Origin: Pycnopodia helianthoides
Taxonomy: Eukaryota > Echinodermata > Asteroidea > Forcipulatida > Asteriidae
Assembly (NCBI GenBank): GCA_032158295.1
Contig: CM063261.1
Coordinates: forward strand, 1-64,000
Direction: 5' to 3'
DNA: 64,000 bases
The notes under the pieces are model-generated. The model searched no databases and was not told where the DNA came from. It saw only the letters and a program-made list of their open reading frames with translations. Below are positions 22,702 to 37,700 of the stretch, piece after piece; position 1 is the stretch's first letter, and every line of letters begins with the position of its first letter. The position numbers and the translations under genes are program-made.

Positions 22702-25700
22702 CTGCAAGTTTGGAAAAAATAATGTAAAAATAAATAAATTTAAGTTTTTTGCATACTGAAATGTTTCAAGAATTCAGATAAATTTTCGTAATAATTTGAC
22801 ATAAACATTAAATTTAAATGAAAGGGATTCATGTAAGACAGGCACACTATCAGTGTTGTAGTCGAGACCTTGGAGTCCGAGACCGAGACCCTAAGGTCCG
22901 ATTCAAGACCGAGACCTTTTGGTCCGAGACCGAGACCTCGAGACCACATGTGTAAATTACATACATGTAATAAAATTAGACACATAATAATGAAATGAAA
23001 GTCTTTTGTTGATGTAAAACAAGCTGAGTATGTCTTTTGCTGTTAGATAATTACTGTGAAATCTTTTGTGTACTTGTTTTACAACAATACTGTACTGGAT
23101 AATACAATATTTATCAACAATCAAATATAATAAGTTTGTTCTGTCGGATTCAGGAATGTGCCAAAACAGTTGTTTTTTGCATAGGTACCTGTCCATTTAC
23201 AGAATATCTTCATTGCACTTCAGCTCAGAAACATCAAAATGGACAAACGTGCATTGTTAATGGGGTTGTTCTTGATTGCAGTTTACTGAGAATCATGAGC
23301 AATGAAATCAATTTGAGTAATGTTAATTTGTGTTACTTACTTGGCTTTATGGGCCTGACTTAAAATGTATAGTGAATACTGAACTTGCTCCCGATAATCC
23401 GTGATTCGATTTGTCGTTGAGCAAAAAATGCAAACTGCAGAATGTTTCTTGTTACCTTCTTTGGTGTTCATGATCTCTTTATGGTCCTTACAACCAAATC
23501 TTATCACAGCAGAATTACTGGACATCTTGTGATATCGTTTAAAAAAAAAGCGAAAACTTTATTTTATCATGCTACTCTAGCGAACTCGTACTGTAGTGTA
23601 TGCACCCGTTTGCACCATGCGCAATGCACCTGTTTACCTTTCACAATGAGTAGTGCGTGTTTTGGTCATAGCTAGAAACTCGCTCCCAATTTTATCGAAA
23701 CTCATGATGGGTAAAGCCGATGGCACAAGCACACACATGGCACTATGTACATGTACAGCACATAGCTTGCTGCGTGCAAGCTCACACAACCACAAGCGAG
23801 GTTGGCTGTACAAACTGCAAGTTTTCTTAAACTATTTGCTATCTGAATAAATCAAATAAATTTGCATATTTTGCTGGTCTCGAAGCGAGACCAGGCAAAT
23901 ATTCAAGACCAGAAGGGTCCGAGACCGAGACCAAGACCGAGACCACAGGGTATCGAGACCGAGACCGAGACCGAGCAGCAAAAAGTGGTCTCGAGACCCT
24001 TCAACCACAACACTGCACACTATGCCAAGATCTATTAGGGTTGACGATGACTAGAGCAAGCTAGTCAATACGTTGAGATCAAAAAGAACTCACTCCGCAG
24101 CAGTGCAGTTAATTACGAGAACTCCCCCCGATCCACAAAGCTAAAGTAGTAGTCCAGGCCGATTTCCTACCTCCTGCCCAGGTGGCAGTTAATAAGCAGG
24201 ATAGTTCTTTTCTGAACTGAGAAGTCTCCCGAATTCCAAAAATCTACTCCGCGGTATTAGAACAAATAGTAAGACAAGTTCTCTAAAGAACAAAATCTAC
24301 ACAGCAAAGTAGATAAATATCTACTTTGCTGTGTAGATTTTGCTACCGCAAACCGAATATACATTGTACATTGATACTTCACCATGCAATGCCTCGAAAA
24401 CCATTATTATTATTTATTTATTTATTGGGTTTTTTTTGAGGGGGGGGGGGTAAACACAATCCCTTTCAAACAGTCTAGACGTTCAGATAAGAACCTTAAT
24501 TATAGGCCCATGCTTAGAATTGTAAGTATTTAGAACTTACAAAAGGTACGGGAATGTACACCTACCTTCTACAGGGCACTCTCCAAGGTTGCAGGTATCT
24601 GTGTCCATTGGTCGTTCATCAAAACAATTAAATTCTTCAAGATTATCTGTAGGGGCTCCACACAAAACTGTACGACTCAAGAACCCATCTCCGCAAGTGA
24701 CGGTACACTGCCAAGAAAGTGCAGTAAAACTCTTTCAAGTAGGTGCAACCCAAAATACCAAAACTTTTGGAAGTGACACTGATTATTGTTTTTTAATAAG
24801 ATTTAACAATGTGATGCAATCAAACAAGGCTTAATAACTACCCCAAAAAAAGTCTGGTACTCACACTCGACCAATCCCCAATACTCCAGAATGCTGGACA
24901 AGGCTCTCGGTTACAATCCTGGCGATTCACTGGCTTCTCTTCTATACACCTCTCAGCAGCAGTAGAAGACACCTTTCTTCCATTCTTTTTTATGCAGCGT
25001 ACCCCTCGTGATTGGACTCCATTGGACCCACAGGTATGAGAGCAAGGATTCCATTCATCCACTTGCCACTTAAAGACTGGCTTCTTCTTTCCTCCTGATG
25101 GTTTCTTCGGCACAGTAGGAGTTGTTGGTGGATCTGCAGTTGTCATTTTGGTGGTTGTTTGGGACTGGGTTGTGGTGGGAGGCTGTGTTGTAGTTTGCTG
25201 GGTTGTTGTCGCAGGCTGTGTTGTAGTTTGCTGGGTTGTTGTTGCAGGCTGTGTTGTAGTTTGCTGGGTTGTTGTCGCAGGCTGTGTTGTAGTTTGCTGG
25301 GTTGTTGTCGCAGGCTGTGTTGTAGTTTGCTGGGTTGTGGTGGGAGGCTGTGTTGTTGTTTGGGTTGTAGTAGTTGCAGGCTGAGTAGTTGTGATAGGCT
25401 TGGTTGTGGCAGGTTGTGGCATCTGGGTAGTAACTGAAGGTGCTGGTGTTGCTTCTGTTTCAAATCTTTAAAAGTAGGAAATTAAAACAATGTCTGATTT
25501 TAGTATAAATATTTTCTTATAATCCATAAAAAAACATTATTTCTTTTAATTCTTACTCATGATAATTCAACACAAGCAGCCCTTGCATATTTTAATGTAA
25601 GGGAAAAGTATTCATTTCATACACCCTACAGAGTGGTATGGTTTTCAGAATGTTTACTGCACAATGAATTAGGTAATTTGAGAGGCTAAACATCCTTACT

Positions 25701-28700
25701 TGTAGCTGAGAAGCTGAGTTGCGAAGGATACAGCTACATTGTTGTTGAGCCACAAGCATGTAAAGACACCTTTTTGCAGCCACCCACATCGACCCATATA
25801 TGACCAGATCAGAACCATTTACTTTTTTTGGAAAGAGAAAAACCAGAGGGGCCAAACAAAAACACTTGTGGCACACAAAAGAGAACCAATGCACAACTCT
25901 ACTCGAATATGGCCCTGGACAGGATTTGAACCTTGACCACAGTGGATAGAGACAAGTGCTTTACACACTAGCAACACATAAATACATTTCATATTTTAAA
26001 TTATTATTACTGTGAGGCGCATTGAGAGGACTGAAAAGGTAAATAATACAGGCATGATATTTGGACCTTTAAAAAAGGTAGGAACCTACTATTGAATACA
26101 GAGGCTTACAATGTAAACATGGTGCAGGCTTTATAGACTTTTGGGGACTATTTATAATATTACTGATTTTATGATGGCAAAATAGTTCGTTACTAATATT
26201 GGTTTTACCAATATTCTAACTTAAATTCTAACTTACATAGTTTCATCACAGGATTGTTCATTACAAGGTTTCTTGGTTGCCTTAGGGTTGTAGCTGCCCT
26301 GTCCACAGAAAGTTTTCTTCACTCTTGAATCGTCACTGCTCTTAATACACTGGAAGCTATGAAAGGAGGAACCTATACAGAAAGAAAAACCAAAGAAGAA
26401 CGATTAATCTCAATCATTCCAAATGATTTCATTGAAACTTCTTTCGAACAATACTGCCTTTTCACACATCATCCTTCCATGACTCTTTCTAACTAAACAG
26501 TTTTACAAACATTCACCAACCTCCACCGCAACTTTGAGTGCACTGAGTCCATCCCAAATCCTGCCAAATATACTCCACTTCTGGTTTAGGAACAGGAGGA
26601 GGGGGATCTGTAACAGTAAGCCTTGGTAAAAGAGGTGGAGAGGCTGTTTGGTCTGTAATTGTAGAATCTGCTTTCTGTACATAGTAGCCGTAGGTTATGT
26701 TGACAGGTTTGCTGTTCTTTTTCCAGAAAACCTGAAATAGGATGATTGACATTTTAAAATCATGGAAATTGCTGTATGAAAACTTAAACCATACTTCTAT
26801 GTGTCTTATAGTTGGAGGGCACTTATTTATATGAAAACATCAAAACTAAAAGTAATTCATGTGAAGTGCAAAAAAAATTGGACTCATAACAAAACATAGC
26901 AGAATTTAGAACTCTCACAAATTACAATCTGTAAAAGAAGTTTCATTTACCAACAAATCCAAATGTGCTTGAAGTGGTCCAACAGAAAAGAGTCTGTCAT
27001 CATCAGGGGCATAAACAAATCGAGCTCTGCCTTCAATGAAGGAGTGTGGGCCAGACTGGGTGCTACGAGCATTTAGTATGTAAGACTTGTCTGCTGTCCG
27101 TAATGCTGAATAAAGAATCAAAACAAATACAACTACCACATCAATATTGAAGACTTCTTTGTGGAATTTTCATACACATGGTAAGCATGACCAATGAATT
27201 GTACCATTACATTCAGTGACCTTACCTTGTAATAATTTGGGTACCAATAATGGTACATCAACAAATTTGTGTAAGAGTACAGTTTCATATCCTGGCAAGG
27301 CCCAAAAATATATTGCTACTGATTCACAGTGTTTAACTTGAAAACATGAGCAACCTTTAAAGCATATAACGTGTATGGAAAATCACATGATTGTACTTTC
27401 CAAACAAAACACACAGTTTTAAACTCACCAACAAAGCTATCCGTCTGTGTGTTTTCCTTGACGTCGATATAGCGGGCCCCTGCAGGTAACACACCAATCT
27501 GTTGATATTCTACAAGCAAGCGAACGATAGATATAAAGAGAACATTCTGTTGATGTTGGGCAACTACAAATATACAGATAAAACTGCACCTTTATGATAA
27601 TCAATAAGATTGGACTTTGACCCAATTCGGGCAACAACAAAATGTCAAATAAGTTTAGAATTTGTTAAATTGTTTCTTTCTTCAGGTCTTATACTAATAT
27701 TTTGTTAACAAATCAAGATGTGGCTTAAAATTTTCAGCTACTTTTTCATCACTGATCAAGTTTGATGAAGCTACTGATCCAATTTCCTTGATCAAGCTAC
27801 TGATCAAGTTTCCTTGAAGATATTGATCAAGTTTACTTGATGAGGTTACTGATAAGGTTTCTTTAATGAAGCTACTGATCAAGTTTCCTTGAAGATATTG
27901 ATCAAGTTTACTTGATGAGGTTACTGATCAGGTTTCTTTAATGAAGCTACTGATCAAGTTTCCCAGATGAAGCTACTGTATGATCAAGTTTCCTTGATGA
28001 GGCTACTGATCATTTTTGGGGGATGAAGCCACTTATCAAGTTTCTTTGATGGAGACACTGATCAAGTTTCCTTGATGAAGCTATTGATCTATAGTTTCTT
28101 TGATTAAGCTATTGATCAAGTTTCCTTAATGAAGCTACTGATCAAGTTTCTGTGATAAAACTACCTATCAGGTTGTTTCTTTAATAAAGCTGCCCAGGTT
28201 TTTTTGATGAAGCTAAGATCAGAAAATTTGATAGTACAATTTGATAACACAAAAGAATGGCTTTCAAACAAATAGCTGATCTTACTTTTCTTTGGCTCAC
28301 TGTAAAAATGTTTCTGAATGAAGTTACACAGGCTATTATCTCCTTCACATATCCCACATCTGTCTTCGACTTTGCTCGAGTCAACAACTTTGTCACATCC
28401 TAGTTTCTGTGGTTGACAGATGAGAAAATTATTTCCACATTTTACCAATATAGTTCTGTCTTCACTGTTATAACAAGCTTGGGAAGGTAATATTAAGCGA
28501 CGGAATACTTTTTTGAATTTTTAAACCTCGTTCTTTATTTAATATCCTAAAGAGAAACTTGTTCAAATAATAATTGCAAAGATTAAAACAAAATGGTTTA
28601 TTTTGCCTCTAACACTACACCACTAAGCAATTGGAACACACAAACCATACTGCCGTGGAAATTTTTTCTGTTATGCTCTCACTGGTTTAACTATGTGAAG

Positions 28701-31700
28701 TAAATGAATCAACATCAGCCAAATATAAGAGATGGAGTTTGGAGGGTTCTTACCACACATTGGCCTTGCACACAGATACTGTGATGGTCATCATATGAAC
28801 AAGGTGTTCCATCTGTCACATTGTATTCCGTCACAACAACATCATCTGTCTTCTCGGAGATGCATGTTAATCTACACTGTAAGGTTTCTATGGCAACAAA
28901 ATAAACATAAAATTATAACTATATATTTATTCTCTGTATAACACATTTTCAACATAATTCCACACAGCTGTAAGATTATTAATTCTGAGTTCAACTAATT
29001 CCCTTTTGTAGCACTCCAATAACACTGACTTACTATTTCTATTCTCAAATGGGAGCCATGAGTGAGTTGTTGCTCTGTGAGTGAAGCTGGCTAGATTGTC
29101 TTCACATTGCTTAGCTCTTCTGTCTTCCAAATCACCAACACACGCCTAAATAATAATTTCATGCAAATGATTAACAATAAAAAAATCAGCATCTAAAAAT
29201 AGACATCAGAGAAATGCCAATATGAATTAATTGAAGGTGTTAAATATCTGGATACGTTGCCAATGATGGATGCTAGGTCTGCATTGGCATTGACAAATAA
29301 ACTGTAAAAAATTGCTATTTATGATTTACTCTCCAGCTTTCATTACTTTTGGATCTAAAATTGAATATAGATTCTTTACAATTACAGTACATTTAGTCAA
29401 TAGGATATTGATGACCTTAACAGTCTTAAATTGTACAAAATGTGTGATAGACAAAGGTTGTACTCCCAGATTTGTTAATAAGTTTAAACAAATACTACTT
29501 TAAGTCTTTCAGACATAAAATTGATTTAGATCAAACATTTACCTTAACGTTACACAGACGATATTCATAAGATTCTCCTTTGCAGTCTTTACCTCCATGA
29601 GATGGCCTAGAAAAACACAGAAAATAAAGGACTTGACTAAATCTCAGACATTCCAAAGTTCAACACCACTATTACACAAACATATTTAGTACAGTGCACA
29701 CTGCCACGGAAACTTCCAAATCTGTAGTTAACACTGACAAAGAAAAACATAGCTAAAATGATATAAGTAAAATCTTAATACTCACGCTGGGTTATCACAT
29801 TTCCTAATTCTGACTTCAACGCCAACATCACATGGGTAAGAGCAATCACTCCATTGAGACCATTTATTCCACTCTCCATTCTGTCTGCCCATGTCTCTGT
29901 AAACACAGACTCCTTGAATGCACCACTACACACCAAATAGAAGTTCATTTGTGACACTTTAGGGGTTTATGTCTAATAGATGTCTAATAGATATCTAATA
30001 CAACTGCATCTTTTATTTAGGAGTTTGTGTTTATGTAGCACATCTTTGACTTTAGCCGTACACAAATCAAATATCCCTTTTAAAAATACTTATTTATGCC
30101 AACATAACCAATCCTTACATCCAATAGACTTAAGCGGCTCATTGTTGGTACTACACACACAAAATACCTTTAAACATTCTGATACCGAAAATAACACCCT
30201 ACCCCCCCCTACATACACACCCACAGCTCTGTGTTGCAGTCCCTCTGTAGAAATTCCTTTGTTTTGTACACTTAAGGAAAATCATGTCCTCTACTGTGTG
30301 GACGTTTGTAAGTCCACACAGTGTTTCAAGTCCCTACATTATGTGGACCCCTTTTGTTCTGAAACACTTCATATGTAGCGTTTAAACACAATAACCTACA
30401 ACTGGCACCCAAAACTAAATCGTCGTAATTCTTCTTCTTCTGATAACAGGCTACATTCCTTTTAGGTGCAACACCTGACAATATCCACAAGTTTACCCCA
30501 ATTTTTGTCTTTGCCCATGTACAAATGTACAACCTTTCCTACCTTGTCGTCACCACAATGGGACCCATCAAGTGCTGGTCCCTTCTTGGTGCGACAGTAC
30601 TGGGGGTCCCATGGATCAATACACCACAATTGATGACAAGATTTAGATTCCTCAGGCTGCAAAACAAACAATTTATCTAATATAAAACAGATTGAGCAAT
30701 GAATTTTAAATGGTCATGACTACTGTACTTCTTTCATTACTTAACAATAGTATCAGCTATTTTACATTTTCAAGAAATAGGAAGTTGTGTACTAAAAAAA
30801 TGGAAGAATAAACAAATAAAAGCACTGGAATACTTGTATTCATTAAGATGGTGGTTTGTGATCACACAGTGTGTAATATGTATGTGTTGGAAACAATAGG
30901 GCGTATGTTTCAACAGTATGCTCTGTTTGTCATCAGGCAATGGCCAATATCCAATTTGGAGTGGGGCTTTAGAAATCTAGTTTGTAAGGATTAGCTCACT
31001 GAGATGTGAAGTATGAAACAGAGTCAGTGTGTTTAGGTTTTTAGTTCAAGTAAGTTAAGGTGGCCGAAACAAATGATGGGAACTGTCACAGTGGGTGATA
31101 GTAGTGTCCAATTAGGTTGGACAGTAAAGATCTTGCTGCAGATAAAGGGAACATATGCAACTAAGAGGGTTGGAGGAGGGCAGTTGTTGATGATGAAACC
31201 AATATCTCAACTAACATCTTGACTAACTTCACATCAGCATCCAACCATGGATCATGAAAATAACATGGTCACAATGCAGTATTGGCTGTTGATGTAATTA
31301 TGACACTTTTGCATGCAGTGTTCAATGAAAGCCTACGTATACACAGACATAGCTACCTGAGCAACCTGTCTTTCCACTACCCCAAGATCAAACCTTGTTA
31401 AGCCAGTACCTGCAACACCATTCCTAAACTCTTAAGCCATTTTGTAAGTCATACTCCTATTTGGATTTTGGCAAATCTCCCGATGCCAAACAGAGAAAAT
31501 GCTTTATCACAGTTTCTTTTCAACAAAAAAGTGATTGGTACCACAATTACCTCCAATATAAACACAAGCTTGATAAAAATAAACTGGTATCAAGACAATT
31601 ATCAATGCATCTGGTGATTTACTCTTTTAAAAAAACCAATGTATCGAAAGCAAACCAAAAAACGAAAAAAATTAAACTGAAGAACAGTTCATAATTTTAG

Positions 31701-34700
31701 AACATAATCTTTTTAGATAAACACTTTTGGTTTGACTGAATTATGCACACACAAGTTTCTGTTAGAGCAATTAAGCTACACTTTAGGTAGACCTTGCTGT
31801 TCAAAGGTCAGAAGCCAATGAATTTTACACATTACAAAAAATCTGGAAAATAATTTGCAGTAGAAAACCCCTTTAAAAAGATCACAGCCCTGAAATTGAA
31901 TTTAAAAGGTTGTTCTTCTAACCGTGTTTCCAGTCGTTGTTGTTGTCTTTTTTTTCCTTTTTTTTCTTCAACCCTTTTTTTTATCTAAGGGGTTATAGAA
32001 GAAGTGGGACACAGTTTCAAACATTTTTCTTGAGAAAGTATGTTGATTGATATGTGAACCTCTGTAAACTGTAATTCCCACAAGGTGTTGTGATGCCAAG
32101 TACACAGAGGATGGCAAACGTGTAACTCTTGATATTTATAAATTAACAAATTGTTGCCAGTGATTATTTGGATATGTTAATATATGGTAAGAAATTATTA
32201 TTATTTTTTCATGATATCCATAACCACATTATAGTGATATGTGCAGAAGAGAGTAACACCTTTGGGTTAACCAATTATGGTTAGTTATTAAATGAAAATG
32301 CTCTTGCCAGTAGTTGATTACAAGGACACAACTTTCTCTCTCCACGATGTCACAAAAATTTAACAAAAACACAAACAAACTCTATATTAAAATAGTATAA
32401 CATCACCAAAATAACATTACTCCACTTTATGTACAGAAATTAATTATAATAGTTAGACTAGACCTTTACTAAGATAAATATATAAGAACAAAAACAAAAA
32501 TCTCCATCCAAGTTGAATTTGCAGTTTGAATGAAGGTTATACCCTATTGATAAATAAATACAATAACTCTAAACATAGTTGATTTTTAAACTTGGACAAC
32601 ATATAAAAACAGAGATTCAAGAAACACAACTAAACATTAATATTTTCCAGGCTCCAATATCTTAAAGCTGCTAAGCGATGAAAATTTTGCTCAGCACATA
32701 CTACAAGGTTAGCAACATTTTACTTTAGAAGCCATGAATATATATATTTTTTGATTTCATGCAAGGAATCATGCAATGAAATTAAAACAATAACTTGTTG
32801 AGAGAAATGCAAAGCTGTAAGGAAACATATGTTGTGGTAATGTGTGTGCATGCCTGATTTTTCTGATAATGTGCTCTGAGAACAAAGACCTTGTAAATAT
32901 GACTCTTGTTTGGACCATCCTTCAGAGGAGATGAAAGGTGGGTAACAGGTAAAAGAAGAACCACTTGGGGGTCCATCCATGTCAGTGCAAATCATGACTG
33001 TATTCAAATTATAATTTAGCCTTGTCTGGTTTTATTTCATAATGTAATGTCATAGCTAAATTAACAATTACTTCTAAAGAAGAGAAGCAATCTCTCATAA
33101 AATAAGAATGTATGAGCACATTGGTTTTTTAAGGACCACTTTGGTCATTGTTGCCGCTTCAATAAGACTAAAACTGTTTAATAATATCTACAAGTTGGTG
33201 TGAACATTCTATAAACTCACAATGAGATGTACCGTATTAAATATTTGAAATTTACTTTGTGTTTATGAGGTGGCTCCAGAAAAACAAGCTTAAAATGTAA
33301 TTCCTAAAAGAATTAATTACCATCAAAGGAGAGTATGTCCTTAAATCTTGTCTAAATCTTAGATCTTAAATCTTAGATCTTCGATCTCAAGGAATTATCT
33401 TGTCTGAATTTTGGTTTTTGGATCTCTAGAAATTTAATCTTGTCTGAATCTTGGATCTCAAGGTAAATCTTGCCTGAATCTTGGATCTCTAGGAGTTAAA
33501 TCTTGTATGAATCTTGAATCTCTAGGAATTACATCTTGTCTGAATCTTGGATCTCTAGGAATTAAATCTTGTTTGAATCTTGGATCTACAGAATTAAATC
33601 TTGTATGAATACTGAACTATAGTGGGTACAGTTTCCGTACACAGACTTCATATCTACAGCAAACCAGTCTCTTTGGAGGCATGCACTAACAATTGTAACT
33701 TAAAAAATGAATGAATAGTGACCAACAGCTCTGTCCATGGCAACTGTCAACATTTCTTGTATAGATGTCTGCTTTAAGCAAATCTTTTCACTTAGCAACT
33801 CACTGAGATTGGGCCCAGTTATACAGGACCTTACTTTTTTCATTAGAGGGCATTTGGAAGGGTCTACATTGGTGTCATCTGCCAGACTGGTTAGGAATTG
33901 TGTGACCCTGCAAAAAAGCCTCAGCACTTGCCGGTGGGCTCGCTGTGAGGTGAAAAATATTAACTTTATCGGATAAGTTATTTTTGTTTTAGAATAGCAG
34001 TTTGAAGTGAAACGGGTGATTTCATCATTACCACTTGGGGAAAAGAATGTTTATGATGTAAAATAAAAAAGAGCAACATGATCATGCAAGTAAGCCAGTA
34101 AGCATGCCACCCCTAATACCCCAGCCCCTCAAAAAATCTTTATATAAGAAATATGGTGTCAAAGTGCTTGGGAAATGGTAGGACCATGTTCGAGAGAAAA
34201 TTGTGGAGACCTACCAGGTCAAGGACTTTAATATTCAGACTGATCATGTTATAGAAAATAGACATCCGGATGTTGTAGTCTTACATAAAACGAAGAATAT
34301 GTGTCATCTCATTGACATAGCTGTGCCAAAGGGTACTTTCGAAGGAGAAGAAAAAGATCCAGAAGTACCAAGACCTGGCCAGGGAAATCTGTAAGATTTG
34401 GCAGGTGAAAGATCTGGGGAAAGATCTAGATGACATAGGGACAACTGTGAGGGTAGATCTGTTATTGAAGGCAAACGCTTTTGGGAACAGCAAGGATCCT
34501 GAGAAAGACCCTTGAGATCAAGGCTACAGTTCGTAGCCCGACTTGAGGAGTTACAGCCGCAAAGGAAATGAAATCTTTTTAAAGCATGCTGTTATAAAAT
34601 GAAATAATAGTAATATTAATAATAATAATAATTTACTATGGCATATGATTCAAACTCATTATAAGGAAAAATTAGCTGAAATAACTTATCTGGTTCTTGA

Positions 34701-37700
34701 CCAATAACAGTGAGCAGACCAAATGAAACTTATTACTTTAAATCACTTCTTTCAATATGGGTTACCTGGTAAATAAATGTACTACACTTTTTTGCAAGGT
34801 ACTTTTGTTCACTAACATGGTTTGTTTTTCTTTGGCTTTAAAAACCTTTTAGATTTGTGATAAATGCTGTATTTTGAAGACCAAGTTTGGAATATGAAAT
34901 GACATAGGTGTATTAGGTCCTAGGCAAAAGGCATATAAATTTTGTTTGACCATGGTTTGCCATAGATACAGGTATAGCAACTTAATGAAAACTTGTATTT
35001 TAGATTTTGGTTTAGTCAATGATTTCAATTTTAAAAAGAGTAAGGAGTTTATTGTCGCAACAGGCCAAACAACTTTGTATACAGTGGGGACTGGTCCACT
35101 AGTCTTGACTGATTGAGTATGAAGTAACCTTTTACATGACCTATCACCTTTGACAACCCGCATTTATAAATACCACACTCTCTGGGATAACCATACTGTT
35201 AACATTGTTAAACACTCAACTGTTTATGATTTCACACAAGGTAAAGAGGTGAATCTTCTCAGAAGTTTAAACATAGCTTTTTTTTTCTTCATCGAATGGA
35301 ATTCATAATTTATGTTAAGGAAGCTTCGTTTATCAATGGTGAAAACTAGAATTACAACATAACTTTTAAATTCACTAATTGGTATTGTAAAACAGGGAGA
35401 TAGTTTTATTTGTTATGCCTTTCATTATTTATAATCATTAACTACTGACTATATCCGTGAAACTCACTCCAAAGTTTAAGTAATGTTCAGTGTAAAAATG
35501 GCGTTCAGCATAATAGGTAAAAGAACCAATGACTGAGAAAGCTGAAAAACAAGGTTGTATTACAAACAAGCAAAAATTACAAATTCCTAAAACCAACCCC
35601 ATCCGGCCAAGGCCCCCCCCCCTTGTGGATTTTCATATCACCCTGATTAATCGAATGACTTGGAAAGTGTCAATAGGGTGGGGTGGGCAGGAGCAGGTTA
35701 TAGTTGGAAGAAGGGTAGGACACACTTCAAAATAATAGTTGGTTATATAAAACACCTCATAGTCAGGCACCCTGTCACACTGCATCAATTTCCTATTTCC
35801 TTGAAAAGCAATAAACAAAACTTCACTTTCTTAGGGGTAAGTAAACAATCATAAATCCTGCATGTCAACCCGCTGTCAGGCACAGGATAGTATCAACAAT
35901 GAGGATGACATTTACTGGTACAGACTAATGCATGGTTTGTATTTTTCCACCTTTCAAAAACAAACAAGTGACATCATAATACTGATGCACTCAACAGGTG
36001 TTTAACAAACATTTTGGTAATCCTGATATTAGAAATGTTTCAGTCATACACGTTTTTAAAATGCCAGACATTCCGATATAGATGACTGAAATTGTGTAAG
36101 CTTGAAAAACAGAAAACTCACAGTCTCACTCTGGCAAGGTAATTGGGCTTCACAGTTTGAGATATGTTAGTGTATATTGTGCACACCAAAAAAAAAAATT
36201 AAAATGGTAAATCTTGTTGTTACAAAATGATTACATAGTAAAAATAAAAATTGCAAAGCTGTTTTCATGTCACATTTGTTTTTCTTTTTCTGAAACTTAA
36301 ACAAAATGTTGAGAGAATAAATGGGTTGTGTTTTTCTATTAAGACAAACTGTCAAATACATATGCACACTTTGTGACACATCTTCCATTACAGATTGTGT
36401 CAAAGTAAACTCCCTTTACAATTATCGAAAACATATGTACTCTAAAAATATTTGTGTGGGGAAACAATCTCTGATTACAAAGAAGAAAAGTGGGTCAAGG
36501 TTTCCAGACCTCATTACAGAAATCAAAAAACAAATGTTAGTATCAATGACATCATATTTACCAATTACTGGAATACCAGGAAGTGGTTTGAAAAATAAAT
36601 CTGTATCAAGTAACAATGAGTCACACTGTTTTTTGGAACAGCTGGACCTTTTCAAGGAATTATATTCTTACAAAACTAAATCCACGTGAAAACTATTCTT
36701 TCTAGAGAAGTTCTTATTTTGAGGATATTCATTACTTGTTTCATTCTTTCTTCTGATGCACAATATCCCTAAGCAATACCATGCTTTTTATTAACAAAAA
36801 CAGTTCATCAACTTTGTTGTGTTGTAAATTTTGGTTCATAGTTTAAATAACTAGTTTTACTTGGTACTGATGTCCCAATCATAAGGAAAATAACTGGCAG
36901 AAAAAAAACAAAACAACTACAGAGAAACCTAATGTTTATTTTAAAAACAAATTAAACATAAAATTCACAACACTGGCAAACATTCAACTTAAGACTAACA
37001 GACAAAAAGTTTAAAACTTGGTGTGTGGGAGAAAAGCCTATTATGGCAACCTAATTACAAACTTTGAAATTAGCTAATTCAGTTTAAATCTGATTGGATG
37101 AAATAGTGTGATACCAAAACAACTAAAGAACACTTATTACCCCCAAAAATACATACTTATAAGAATAAGTCTGGATTTAAAAAGTGAAAATGACCAACTA
37201 AGAGTGGTTTTATTAATTGCAATAAGGGAAGAAGTAAAGGAAAATACAAAAATGTAAAAACAAAACTGTGCACTTACAGTTCCACATAGCTCAAATTCTT
37301 CACCAAAGTCAAATTTACACTGGTCATTCATATTATACCACTCCCCTGGATAGCCATCTAACTCTGGTAGTCCACTTTCAAAGGGGGTATCCTCTAGGCA
37401 TATGTAAGCTCTGTAATTAAAGTGGATAAAGAGTTAAACAAAACTAGTATAAACAGTGTTTTTATTGTTATTCTGGGTTGTTATTAAATACAAATACATA
37501 GTTGGCAGCCATCTGAGTGGTAAAAATAACCTTGTTTTCATTCGAAACAAAATACCTCCTTCATACATCATAAAAAACATTCATTGGATTTTTATGATCC
37601 TTGTCAAAGCATCATTTAAACCACTCCAAAAGATCCAACACTTTGGAATTAACATGTTCTGCATCCACACTTCATATCAAAGACAAAGGCATCCAAGGAG

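Larger units (their letters stand above)
30657..37277. other. Gene A intron 10, 6.6 kb
   Basis: The largest intron of gene A. It holds the LINE relic (34150-34632) and a minisatellite (33345-33610). An open frame at 36321-36689 has no recognised homology and is AT-rich and low complexity. Flanking exons join in phase 0 with nothing missing relative to gene B. Confidence 0.75.

Noticed and set aside
25148..25437. Long Val/Cys- and Cys/Leu-rich open frames on the plus strand
   Set aside because: They are antisense shadows of the 33-bp repeat coding for the Thr/Gln/Pro linker of gene A exon 21.
27715..28200. Regular repeats that could suggest a CRISPR-like array
   Set aside because: Units are degenerate, contiguous and without unique spacers, inside a eukaryotic intron: a minisatellite.
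34203..34394. Open frame as a possible host gene
   Set aside because: It matches the C-terminal region of invertebrate LINE polyproteins, breaks downstream and ends in a TAA-rich tail.
36321..36689. 122-codon open frame in gene A intron 10
   Set aside because: No recognisable family, AT-driven composition and opposite strand to the host gene; likely chance.
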